The notes beneath the pieces are model-generated. The model did not search any database and was not told the origin of the DNA. It saw nothing but the letters and a program-made list of their open reading frames with translations. Source: Microvirga soli (GTDB taxonomy: Bacteria; Pseudomonadota; Alphaproteobacteria; Rhizobiales; Beijerinckiaceae). Taken from it: DNA of 64,000 nt. A program made the position numbers and the translations under genes. The DNA is taken from NCBI RefSeq assembly GCF_016734765.1, contig NZ_JAERQE010000009.1:99215-163214 (forward strand), given 5' to 3'. Of this stretch, positions 39,294 through 47,379 are shown piece after piece (the stretch's first letter is position 1; every line of letters begins with the position of its first letter).

Positions 39294-40250
39294 ATGAGCA
39301 CCATGTCGAACAGTCTGGTCCAACCCCAAGTCGAGAGCCTTGCCACGGCAGGCCTGTCGCAGGGCGACGTATCCGACTTCTTCGCCCTCCTGAAGCCGCG
39401 GGTGATGTTTCTCGTCGTCTTCACGGCCCTCGTCGGCATGGTCGTGAGCCCATCCAATGTTCACCCGATCGTGGCCTTCGTGTCGCTCCTGATGATCGCC
39501 GTCGGCGGCGGCGCGTCCGGCTGCCTCAACATGTGGTGGGATGCGGATATCGACGCAGTCATGACCCGCACGGCCAAGCGCCCGATCCCGGCCGGCAAGA
39601 TCCAGCCCGGTGAAGCCCTGGCTTTCGGCGTGACGCTCTCCGTCGGCTCGGTCATCATTCTGGGGCTCGTCAGCAACTGGCTGGCCGCGGGCCTGCTTGC
39701 CTTCACGATCTTCTTCTACGTGGTTGTCTATTCCATGTGGCTGAAGCGCTCGACGCCGCAGAACATCGTTATCGGCGGCGCGGCGGGCGCCCTCCCCCCG
39801 ATCGTCGCGCAGGCAGCCGTGACAGGCCATGTCGCCTGGGACAGCGTGGTGCTGTTCGCCATCATCTTCATGTGGACGCCGCCCCATTTCTGGGCACTCG
39901 CCCTGGTGAAATCGGGCGATTACCAGCGCGCCGGCATTCCCATGATGCCGAACGTGGCAGGTCCCGATTCCACCCGCTTCCAGATCCTCGTCTACACGAT
40001 CCTTCTGGCCCCGCTGGGCATGGCTCCGGTGGTCTTAGGGTTCGGCGGCTTGGCCTATGCCATCATCTCACTCGTCGGCGGCTTCGGCATGCTGGCGCTC
40101 GCCCTGCAGGTCTATCGCCTGCGCGAGGGCGAGCCTGCCATGCGGGTGGCCCAGCAGCTCTTCGGCTTCTCGATCCTCTATCTCTTCCTGCTCTTCGCGA
40201 CACTGCTCGTGGAGCACGGCTTCGGCTTCTTCCGGCCGGTATTCGGGTAG
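39294..40250 (+). CDS. ctaB: protoheme IX farnesyltransferase (heme O synthase)
   Basis: CtaB/CyoE adds a farnesyl group to heme b to make heme O for the oxidase. The 318-residue protein is a UbiA-type prenyltransferase with [23 protein letters not shown] (NDxxD-like) near residue 80 and [27 protein letters not shown]. Several membrane helices. ATG 39294 or 39303 are possible starts; upstream GTG at 39291 is also in frame. Confidence 0.95.
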   Translation: MSTMSNSLVQPQVESLATAGLSQGDVSDFFALLKPRVMFLVVFTALVGMVVSPSNVHPIVAFVSLLMIAVGGGASGCLNMWWDADIDAVMTRTAKRPIPAGKIQPGEALAFGVTLSVGSVIILGLVSNWLAAGLLAFTIFFYVVVYSMWLKRSTPQNIVIGGAAGALPPIVAQAAVTGHVAWDSVVLFAIIFMWTPPHFWALALVKSGDYQRAGIPMMPNVAGPDSTRFQILVYTILLAPLGMAPVVLGFGGLAYAIISLVGGFGMLALALQVYRLREGEPAMRVAQQLFGFSILYLFLLFATLLVEHGFGFFRPVFG

Positions 40251-40254
40251 GCCC

Positions 40255-40416
40255 ATGGCAGATCGCAAATCGCACCAGAGCCTGACGCCCGAGGAACAGA
40301 AGCGCCGCCGCAGTCGTTCGCTGGCTCTGGCGTTCACCCTCGGGGTCCTCGTGCTGCTGTTCTACGTGGTCACCATCGCGAAGCTCGGACCGGGCGTCCT
40401 GCAGCGTCCCATGTGA
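40255..40416 (+). CDS. small single-helix membrane protein of the oxidase cluster (CoxF-like)
   Basis: The 53-residue protein begins MADRKSHQSLTPEEQKRRRSRSLALAF, with a basic patch and one membrane helix (about 25-42), ending GPGVLQRPM. It lies between ctaB and ctaG, a place occupied in many Rhizobiales by the unnamed CoxF-like protein. It starts 4 bases after the ctaB stop and ctaG begins 8 bases after its stop, so the gene is real despite its size. Confidence 0.8.
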   Translation: MADRKSHQSLTPEEQKRRRSRSLALAFTLGVLVLLFYVVTIAKLGPGVLQRPM

Positions 40417-40424
40417 GGTCGGAC

Positions 40425-41015
40425 ATGGCTGAGAACCCGCATATCCAACGCAAGATGCACCGCACGGCATTCGCCTGCCTCGGCCTTGTCGTGGGCATGG
40501 TCGGCCTCGCCTATGCGTCCGTTCCCCTCTACGACCTCTTCTGCAAGGTCACCGGGTTCGGCGGCACGCCGATCGCAGTCGACAGCAACGGTTCGCAGGT
40601 TATGAACCGGACGATCTCCGTCCGCTTCGATTCCAATGTGGCACCCGGGCTGAACTGGCGCTTTTCGCCGGAAACGCCCGAGGTCAAGGTCAAGCTCGGC
40701 GAGACCACGACGGTTCTCTACAAGGTCACCAACAAGGGCGACAGGCCGAGCACGGGCATCGCCACCTACAATGTGCAGCCCGACCTTGCCGGCACCTATT
40801 TCTCCAAGCTCGAATGCTTCTGCTTCACCGAGCAGACCCTGCAGCCGGGCGAGACCCTGGAATCCGCGGTCGTCTTCTACGTCGATCCCCGCCTGGCGCA
40901 GGATCGCGACGTGAAGGACCTTTCATCCATCACCCTCTCCTACACCTACTTCCCCTCCAAGGGGGGCAAGCCGGTGGCGGAAGTGACATCATCCACCACA
41001 ACCATCGCTCAATAA
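40425..41015 (+). CDS. ctaG: cytochrome c oxidase assembly protein CtaG/Cox11
   Basis: CtaG delivers copper to the CuB site. The 196-residue protein has one N-terminal membrane helix (about 11-35) and a periplasmic domain with the copper motif CFCFTEQTL; a conserved VPLYDLFCKVTGFGGT follows the helix. ATG 40425 is close after the small gene, with a GAGG upstream. Confidence 0.95.
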   Translation: MAENPHIQRKMHRTAFACLGLVVGMVGLAYASVPLYDLFCKVTGFGGTPIAVDSNGSQVMNRTISVRFDSNVAPGLNWRFSPETPEVKVKLGETTTVLYKVTNKGDRPSTGIATYNVQPDLAGTYFSKLECFCFTEQTLQPGETLESAVVFYVDPRLAQDRDVKDLSSITLSYTYFPSKGGKPVAEVTSSTTTIAQ

Positions 41016-41083
41016 GACACGTGACAACTTAAGCGGAAACGTCTTAAAGCGAGTTCACCTTCGAGGCACGGAGACGACACGAA

Positions 41084-41941
41084 ATGGCCGAGGCCCACGC
41101 CAAGAACCACGACTATCACATCCTTGAACCGAGCCCGTGGCCGCTCATCGGCGCGGTCAGCGCCTTCCTGATGGCGTCCGGGTTCGTGACCTGGTGGAAA
41201 GACATCCACATCGCCGGCATGGATATCGGCGGCTTCATCTTCGGCGCGGGCATCATCGGCGTTCTCTACACCATGCTGTCCTGGTGGACCGATGTGGTGA
41301 AGGAGGCCAATACCGGCTCCCACACCCGGGTGGTCCAGCTTCACCATCGCTACGGCATGATCATGTTCATCGCCTCCGAGGTGATGTTCTTCGCCGCCTG
41401 GTTCTGGGCCTATTTCGATGCCGCCCTCTATGCCGGCGACCCGCAGCTCTACTCCCGCATCGAGGCGCTCGGCGGCGTGTGGCCCCCGAAGGGCATCGAG
41501 ACCTTCGACCCCTGGCACCTGCCGCTCCTCAACACCCTGATCCTGCTGACTTCCGGCACCACGGTCACCTGGGCGCACCACGCGCTCCTGCACGGCGACC
41601 GTCAGGGCCTGAAGATGGGCCTGTGGCTCACGGTGATCCTCGGCATCTTGTTCAGCTTCGTTCAGGCCTACGAGTACAGCCACGCTGCCTTCGGGTTCAG
41701 CGGCAATATCTACGGCGCCACCTTCTTCATGGCGACGGGCTTCCACGGCGCACACGTGATTATCGGCACGATCTTCCTGGCCGTCTGCCTGCTACGCGCC
41801 TATCGCGGCGATTTCACGCCGCAGCAGCATCTCGGCTTCGAGTTCGCCGCCTGGTACTGGCACTTCGTCGACGTGGTGTGGCTCTTCCTCTTCGCCGCCA
41901 TCTATGTGTGGGGCTACGGCGGAAGCGGAGCCGGCCACTAA
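41084..41941 (+). CDS. ctaE: cytochrome c oxidase subunit III
   Basis: The 285-residue, seven-helix subunit stabilises the aa3 oxidase and proton uptake. It has [50 protein letters not shown] and [20 protein letters not shown], all standard. Intact and of normal length. Confidence 0.98.
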   Translation: MAEAHAKNHDYHILEPSPWPLIGAVSAFLMASGFVTWWKDIHIAGMDIGGFIFGAGIIGVLYTMLSWWTDVVKEANTGSHTRVVQLHHRYGMIMFIASEVMFFAAWFWAYFDAALYAGDPQLYSRIEALGGVWPPKGIETFDPWHLPLLNTLILLTSGTTVTWAHHALLHGDRQGLKMGLWLTVILGILFSFVQAYEYSHAAFGFSGNIYGATFFMATGFHGAHVIIGTIFLAVCLLRAYRGDFTPQQHLGFEFAAWYWHFVDVVWLFLFAAIYVWGYGGSGAGH

Positions 41942-41965
41942 GCCGCTTGTCGAATAAAACTCAGC

Positions 41966-41996
41966 AAGGGCGGCTTCACGGCCGCCCTTCGCATTT
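41966..41996 (+). terminator. rho-independent-like terminator after ctaE
   Basis: AAGGGCGGC, loop TTCACG, GCCGCCCTT, then CGCATTTT, 24 bases after the ctaE stop. DUF983 and SURF1 genes follow and may have a separate promoter. Confidence 0.7.
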
Positions 41997-42053
41997 TCGG
42001 GGTTGCATCACCATCTGTCGGTCAGCCCCACCGGCCCAATCTGGAGAAAAGCC

Positions 42054-42425
42054 GTGGCTCATGACCCGTCCGCCCCCTCGCCTATCACCACCGGCCTCAA
42101 AGGGCTGTGCCCCCGCTGCGGCAAGGGACATGTGTTCAAGGGCTTTCTCACCGTGCAGCCGAAATGCGAGGTCTGCGGCCTCGATCTCGCCTTTACCGAT
42201 ACAGGCGACGGCCCGGCATTCTTCGTCATGTCGTTTGTGGGCATCGTAGTGGTAGCCCTGGCGCTGTGGGCCGAGTTCACCTACGAGCCGCCGATCTGGC
42301 TCCATCTCGTCATGTGGACGGTTCTGAGCATTGCCTTGAGCCTCCTGATGGTGCGGCCGCTCAAGGGCGTCCTGATGAACCTGCAGTATCACCACAAGGC
42401 CGAGGAAGGACGCTTCGAGAAGTGA
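42054..42425 (+). CDS. DUF983 zinc-ribbon membrane protein
   Basis: The 123-residue protein has an N-terminal zinc-ribbon-like CPRCGKGH...CEVCGLD pair of CxxC motifs (about 18-45) and two membrane helices. DUF983 proteins commonly accompany oxidase genes; their job is unknown. GTG at 42054 is preferred because GGAG lies 7 bases before it; an upstream TTG at 42003 would lengthen it. The stop overlaps the SURF1 GTG start (GTGA). Confidence 0.87.
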   Translation: MAHDPSAPSPITTGLKGLCPRCGKGHVFKGFLTVQPKCEVCGLDLAFTDTGDGPAFFVMSFVGIVVVALALWAEFTYEPPIWLHLVMWTVLSIALSLLMVRPLKGVLMNLQYHHKAEEGRFEK

Positions 42426-43198
42426 CCGCCTCCCGCCTACACAAGGGCAGATCCCTTATTCTGCCGGGCTTGGCGGCCCTGGTGGCGCTTGCCATCCTGA
42501 TCGGCCTGGGAACCTGGCAGCTTCAGCGAAAGGCCTGGAAGGAAGACCTGATCGCGCAGATCGAGACCCGCGCCTATGGCGAGCCCGGCGCCATCCTGCC
42601 GGAGGCGGATTGGCCCGCCTGGCGCGCCGATCAGGACGAATTCCGGAAGGTGCGGGTGACCGGCACCTTCCTCCATCAGTTCGAGGCCCCGGTCTATGGC
42701 CTCGCCCGCGGCGAGCGGCAGGGAGCCCCGATCCAGGGCTATTACCTGATCACACCCCTCAAGCTGGCCACTGGCGCCATCGTGATGGTCAACCGCGGCT
42801 TCGTGCCCACCGACCTGCGCTATCCAGGCACCCGCCCCGAAAGCCAGCCGGCGGGCGAAGTCACGGTGACCGGCCTCATCCGGGCGCCCGAAATCCGCAA
42901 TTCCTTCACGCCTGACGATGACCCGGCCCGCAACCAATGGTTCGCCCGCGATTCGCAGGCCATCGCAGCAGCCCACAACCTCGAACGGGTTGCCCCGTTC
43001 CTGATCGACGCCGATGCGAGCCCCAATCCCGGCGGCTGGCCGCGTGGCGGGCAGACGCCCCTGACCCTGCCGAACAATCACCTGCAATATGTGATCACCT
43101 GGTACGGCATTGCCCTGACCCTGGTCGGCGTCTTCGCGGCCTTCGCCTGGCGGCGCCTGAGGGAGCCGGATTCAGACGAGCTGAAACTGGAAGAATAG
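42422..43198 (+). CDS. SURF1-family oxidase assembly protein
   Basis: SURF1 helps insert heme a into subunit I. The 258-residue protein has an N-terminal membrane helix (LAALVALAILIGLGTWQLQRK), the family motifs KVRVTGTFLH, GYYLITPL and VMVNRGFVP, and a second helix near the C-terminus (about 222-242). GTG at 42422 is inside the DUF983 stop. The 3' end overlaps the convergent gene at 43172 by 27 bases. Confidence 0.92.
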   Translation: MTASRLHKGRSLILPGLAALVALAILIGLGTWQLQRKAWKEDLIAQIETRAYGEPGAILPEADWPAWRADQDEFRKVRVTGTFLHQFEAPVYGLARGERQGAPIQGYYLITPLKLATGAIVMVNRGFVPTDLRYPGTRPESQPAGEVTVTGLIRAPEIRNSFTPDDDPARNQWFARDSQAIAAAHNLERVAPFLIDADASPNPGGWPRGGQTPLTLPNNHLQYVITWYGIALTLVGVFAAFAWRRLREPDSDELKLEE

Positions 43199-43528
43199 GC
43201 CGAAGCCGAGGATAACCAGGCCGGCGCTGACGACCTTGGCGACAAAGAGCCACCTCAGCAGCGCATCCGTCTCTGCCCGGTGCTCCGCTTTTTCTGCACG
43301 GCTCATGCCCTCCCGCGCCTTGAACTGTTGAGCGTATAGCGATGTGGTCATGACATTGCTCACGGCCCCATCCTTCTCCAGCTCGATGCGCTGAGCCATG
43401 AAGCCGACAAGGAGGCCTAGAACGCCCAATCCAAGAAAGCCCGCGAGCAGGAACGATCCCACCACAACGCCTGCCAGCACGCCCACAAGGATGGGAAGCA
43501 GGATCCAGTCGATCCGTGTCATGCGCAT
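43172..43528 (-). CDS. hypothetical small membrane protein
   Basis: The 118-residue protein has N-terminal hydrophobic segments (about 8-45, LLPILVGVLAGVVVGSF...), a charged middle (FKAREGMSRAEKAEHRAE) and a C-terminal hydrophobic helix (LFVAKVVSAGLVILGFGLFF). I do not recognise it. Its last 27 bases overlap the end of the SURF1 gene on the other strand, and both reading frames look used. Confidence 0.65.
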   Translation of the reverse strand: MRMTRIDWILLPILVGVLAGVVVGSFLLAGFLGLGVLGLLVGFMAQRIELEKDGAVSNVMTTSLYAQQFKAREGMSRAEKAEHRAETDALLRWLFVAKVVSAGLVILGFGLFFQFQLV

Positions 43529-43693
43529 GAACTCGATCCTCTCGATAGAATGCGAGCTTGGCTTATAATCCTGCCTATTGTAGCATGTTTCACATGTTCA
43601 CGCTGATCATGACCGTAACCCATCTCACGATGCGCCTTGCAGGGCGTACGGGAGAGGCTTTGCGCGTCTAAGTTAGCGTCGAGCATTCCTGAC

Positions 43694-43719
43694 AAGCCCT
43701 GCGGAGACGAGCAGGGCTT
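43694..43719 (+). other. hairpin in the leader of the GNAT gene
   Basis: AAGCCCTGC, loop GGAGACGA, GCAGGGCTT is a perfect 9-base stem followed by CTCAAGGG, about 45 bases before the GNAT start. It lacks a T tract, so it is not a typical terminator. Confidence 0.4.
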
Positions 43720-43764
43720 CTCAAGGGTTCGGTTCGCCTCCGCCTTCATCCAGAGGAGAGCGAC

Positions 43765-44295
43765 ATGAACCTGCAGCCCGACATTCATCCCCCCAGTTCC
43801 GCCGATGACATCGTCATTCGCGCGGCGCGTCCCGCCGATTGCGAAGGCATCGCGGCCTTGGGCAACATGCCCGGCTATCGCTGGGGCACCCTGCGCCTGC
43901 CCTATCAGACGCCCGAAGCCACCCGGAAATGGCTCGAAGGCATCAACCCGTCCAACAATGTCAGCCTCGTGGTGGAAAAGGACGGCCGGATCATCGGCAA
44001 CGGCGGCTTCGAGCGGCATCAGGGCCGGCGCGCCCATGTGGCCTATCTGGGCATGGGCCTGCACGACGATTTCCACAGCCGCGGCATCGGCTCCAGGCTG
44101 CTGCGCGAGCTCATCATGATCGCCGACGAGTGGCTGAACCTGAGGCGGATCGAGCTCACGGTCTACGTGGACAACGTAGCCGCAATCGCGCTCTACAAGC
44201 GCAACGGTTTCGAGACCGAGGGCACGCACAGGGATTTCGCCTTCCGGGACGGCGCCTTCGCCGATGCCTATGCGATGGCCAGGATAAAACCTTGA
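43765..44295 (+). CDS. GNAT-family N-acetyltransferase
   Basis: The 176-residue protein has the GNAT fold with the acetyl-CoA segment GMGLHDDFHSRGIGSRLLREL (motif A, R/Q-x-x-G-x-G/A-like) and a C-terminal ELTVYVDNVAAIALYKRNGFETEGT. The acceptor is unknown. ATG 43765 has AGAGGAG before it, 7 bases away. Confidence 0.9.
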   Translation: MNLQPDIHPPSSADDIVIRAARPADCEGIAALGNMPGYRWGTLRLPYQTPEATRKWLEGINPSNNVSLVVEKDGRIIGNGGFERHQGRRAHVAYLGMGLHDDFHSRGIGSRLLRELIMIADEWLNLRRIELTVYVDNVAAIALYKRNGFETEGTHRDFAFRDGAFADAYAMARIKP

Positions 44296-44370
44296 GCTCT
44301 GCGACCGGATGCGGCTTGCCGTGTCCGGTCATGCCTCCTAATGTCCGGCCGAATTTCCAGGAGATCGACA

Positions 44371-45786
44371 TTGCTCCATGTCTCGACCCGGGGAGAAGCC
44401 CCGGCGCTCGGTTTCACTGACGCCCTGCTGACCGGCCTCGCCCGCGACGGCGGCCTCTACCTGCCAGAAAGCTGGCCGACCCTGACGGCCGAGACGATCC
44501 GTGGCTTTACCGGCAAGCCCTATGCCGAGGTAGCCAAAGCCGTGCTCGGGCCGCTGATCGACGGCGACATCCCCGAGGCTGCACTGGGCCGGATGATCGA
44601 CGAGTCCTACGCCTCCTTCCGTCACGCCGCCGTTTGCCCGCTGACCCAGCTCGGCGACAACCTGTTCATGCTCGAGCTCTTTCACGGCCCCACGCTCGCG
44701 TTCAAGGACGTGGCGATGCAGCTGCTCGGGCGGCTCATGGACCATGTACTGAAAGCCCGCGGGGCCCGCGCGACCATCGTGGGCGCGACCTCGGGCGATA
44801 CGGGCAGCGCGGCCGTCGAGGCATTCAAGGGCCTCGATCAGGTCGACATCTTCATCCTCTACCCGCATGGCCGCGTGTCGGACGTGCAGCGCCGGCAGAT
44901 GACCACGGTTGCCTCGCCCAATGTCCATGCGCTCGCGGTGGAAGGCACCTTCGACGATTGCCAGAATATGGTGAAGGGCATGTTCAACCATGCCCGCTTC
45001 CGCGATGAGCTGCAGCTCTCAGGGGTCAACTCCATCAACTGGGCCCGCGTGGCGGCTCAAGCCGTTTACTACTTCACCGCCGCCGTTGCCCTGGGCTCCC
45101 CGCACCGCCCGGTCTCGTTCTCCGTGCCCACGGGCAATTTCGGCGACATCCTCGCCGGATGGGTGGCCAAGCGCATGGGCCTGCCCATCGACCGGCTGAT
45201 GATCGGCACCAATGCCAACGATATTCTGGCCCGCACGCTGGGCTCAGGAAGCTATGAGATGAAGGGCGTGCATCCCACGACCTCGCCGTCCATGGACATC
45301 CAGATCTCGTCCAATTTCGAGCGCCTGCTATTCGAGGCTTACGGCCGGAATGGCGAGGCGGTCAGCCGCCTCATGGCGAGCCTCCACCAGTCCCGCGCCT
45401 TCCTGATTGACGCCGAGCCACTCGCCCGCATCCGCGAGGAGTTCTCGGCCCAAGCTGTGAACGAGGACAACGTGATTGCCGAGATGGCCGAGACCTACCG
45501 CACCACTGGCTACGTGCTCGATCCGCACAGCGCCGTCGGCACCCGCGCCGCCCGCGCCCTGTTGAGGCAGGATCCCGAAACGCCCGTCGTGGCCCTGTCC
45601 ACCGCCCATCCGGCCAAATTCCCGGACGCGGTCGAGCGCGCGATGGGCCTGCGCCCCGCACTTCCGCCGCACATGGCTGATCTGATGGAGGGCAAGGAAA
45701 GCTTCACGGTTCTCCCCAACGATCAGGCTGCGGTCGAGCGCTTCATCCGCGAGCGCGCGCGGGCGGTCAAAGGCGCTGCCGCATGA
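44371..45786 (+). CDS. thrC: threonine synthase
   Basis: ThrC turns O-phosphohomoserine into threonine with PLP. The 471-residue protein starts LHVSTRGEAPALGF and has the PLP lysine in HGPTLAFKDVAMQLLG, plus GATSGDTGSAAVEAF and PTGNFGDILAGW. The start is taken as TTG 44371 because AGGAG lies 6 bases before it and the protein aligns with known ThrC starts; ATG 44341 lacks a ribosome site. Its stop overlaps the M16 peptidase start by 4 bases. The kinase partner thrB is at 52.9 kb. Confidence 0.94.
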   Translation: MLHVSTRGEAPALGFTDALLTGLARDGGLYLPESWPTLTAETIRGFTGKPYAEVAKAVLGPLIDGDIPEAALGRMIDESYASFRHAAVCPLTQLGDNLFMLELFHGPTLAFKDVAMQLLGRLMDHVLKARGARATIVGATSGDTGSAAVEAFKGLDQVDIFILYPHGRVSDVQRRQMTTVASPNVHALAVEGTFDDCQNMVKGMFNHARFRDELQLSGVNSINWARVAAQAVYYFTAAVALGSPHRPVSFSVPTGNFGDILAGWVAKRMGLPIDRLMIGTNANDILARTLGSGSYEMKGVHPTTSPSMDIQISSNFERLLFEAYGRNGEAVSRLMASLHQSRAFLIDAEPLARIREEFSAQAVNEDNVIAEMAETYRTTGYVLDPHSAVGTRAARALLRQDPETPVVALSTAHPAKFPDAVERAMGLRPALPPHMADLMEGKESFTVLPNDQAAVERFIRERARAVKGAAA

Positions 45787-47066
45787 ACCAGCATTTCGTC
45801 CGCGAGAAGCGGATCGACATCACCACCTTGTCCAACGGCCTCATGGTCGCCACCGAGCGGATGCCCGAGATCGCCACCGCGACGCTGGGCGTCTGGGTCG
45901 GCACCGGCTCGCGCCACGAAGAGCCGCATGAGCATGGCCTGTCGCATCTCATCGAGCACATGGCGTTCAAGGGCACGGCGCGGCGCTCCGCCCGCCAGAT
46001 CGCTGAGGACATCGAGAATGTGGGCGGCGACATCAACGCGGCCACCAGCGTCGAATACACGAGCTACACGGCGCGGGTTCTCGGCGAGAACGTGGACGTT
46101 GCCCTCGACGTGCTCGGCGACATCCTCATCCACTCGGCTTTTGACGCAGGCGAACTCGCCCGCGAGAAGGGCGTGATCCTGCAGGAATACGCCGCCGTCG
46201 AGGATACGCCGGACGATCTGATCTACGACGCCTTCATGGAAACGGCCTTCGCAGGACAAGCCGTCGGCCGTCCGATCCTCGGCACGCCGGAGACCATCAA
46301 GAGCTTCGACGAGGCGACGATCCGGGCCTTCCTGGCGCGGGAATACACGCCTGGCAAGATGGTGCTGGCGGCCGCCGGCGATGTGGAACATGCCCAGATC
46401 GTCGACCTGGCCGAGCGCCTGTTCGGCGCCATGCCGACTGTTCCGGCGCGTCAGCCCGAGGCAGGCCGCTATACCGGCGGCGAGCGGCGGATCTCCCGCA
46501 AGCTCGAACAGGCGAACATCGTGCTTGGCCTGCCGGGGCTCTCGTTCAAGGATCCCAATTACTACGCGGCCCATCTCTTCGCCCACATGCTCGGCGGGGG
46601 CCTGACCTCTCGTCTCTGGCATGAGGTGCGCGAGACCCGCGGCCTCGCCTATTCCATCGATTCCTTCCACTGGCCCTTCTCCGATTGCGGCCTCTTCGGC
46701 ATCGGCGCTGGAACGGCGGGATCGGATGTGCGCGAGTTGATGGACGTGACGCTCGCCTGCATGGTCCAGGCCACGCAGGACATCAGCGAGATCGAGCTGA
46801 TCCGTGCCAAGGCACAGATGAAGGTGGCCCTGCTCACCGCCCTGGAAACTCCAGGCGGCCGCATGGAACGCGTAGCCCGTCAGCTCCTGTCCTGGGGCCG
46901 GGTGGTCGACAGCGAGGAGATCGTCCGCAAGGTCGATGCCCTCGAGGTGGAGCATGTGCGCGAGGCGGGCCGCTCTCTCCTGCAGGGTGCGCCCACCATG
47001 GCGGCAATCGGACCGATCAAGGCGCTGCCGTCCTTGGAGAACATCGCCTCGGGGCTGCGCGGCTGA
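45783..47066 (+). CDS. M16-family zinc peptidase (processing-peptidase-like)
   Basis: The 427-residue protein has the inverse zinc motif HLIEH (55-59) with the second Glu in a conserved later helix (AREKGVILQEYAAVEDTPDD) and an R/Y-type C-terminal half (about 230-420). It resembles the beta subunit of mitochondrial processing peptidase and bacterial PqqL-like proteases. Substrate unknown. Translation is coupled to thrC. Confidence 0.92.
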   Translation: MNQHFVREKRIDITTLSNGLMVATERMPEIATATLGVWVGTGSRHEEPHEHGLSHLIEHMAFKGTARRSARQIAEDIENVGGDINAATSVEYTSYTARVLGENVDVALDVLGDILIHSAFDAGELAREKGVILQEYAAVEDTPDDLIYDAFMETAFAGQAVGRPILGTPETIKSFDEATIRAFLAREYTPGKMVLAAAGDVEHAQIVDLAERLFGAMPTVPARQPEAGRYTGGERRISRKLEQANIVLGLPGLSFKDPNYYAAHLFAHMLGGGLTSRLWHEVRETRGLAYSIDSFHWPFSDCGLFGIGAGTAGSDVRELMDVTLACMVQATQDISEIELIRAKAQMKVALLTALETPGGRMERVARQLLSWGRVVDSEEIVRKVDALEVEHVREAGRSLLQGAPTMAAIGPIKALPSLENIASGLRG

Positions 47067-47140
47067 TTTTTCTGCCGCGCCTACCCCATGGGCATGGCTG
47101 TTTCTCCTCAATCCCGCCGCAAACGGGCCCCATGGCCCTT

Positions 47141-47251
47141 AGCGCATCGTGCGGAAAAGTGGCCCCGGTTTTCCGCGCTCAACGATGCGCATATTAAGAA
47201 TAGATCATCGGATGCAACTCAAAAGTGCATTCCACTTTTGAGTCCGATGCT
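47141..47251. repeat. mosaic palindromic repeat, copy 3 of 3
   Basis: AGCGCATCGT...ACGATGCGC (47141-47190) and GATCATCGGA...GTCCGATGCT (about 47203-47251, with CTCAAAAGTG/CACTTTTGAG arms) form two hairpins. The CAAAAGTG/CACTTTTG arms share a paired G/C change relative to copy 2. It occupies the middle of the gene-free stretch 47067-47379, whose other parts show nothing further. Confidence 0.85.
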
Positions 47252-47379
47252 CTGGTAACAATAACCACTGAGTCCTGCGGACAAGTGGGAGCCTTTTCCA
47301 GGCTCCGCCTTGCTCTCAAGCCTCCTGACCGGTACCAATCCTGTTCCATTGTTTTAGTACCGGACGAAAGACCGAAGTA

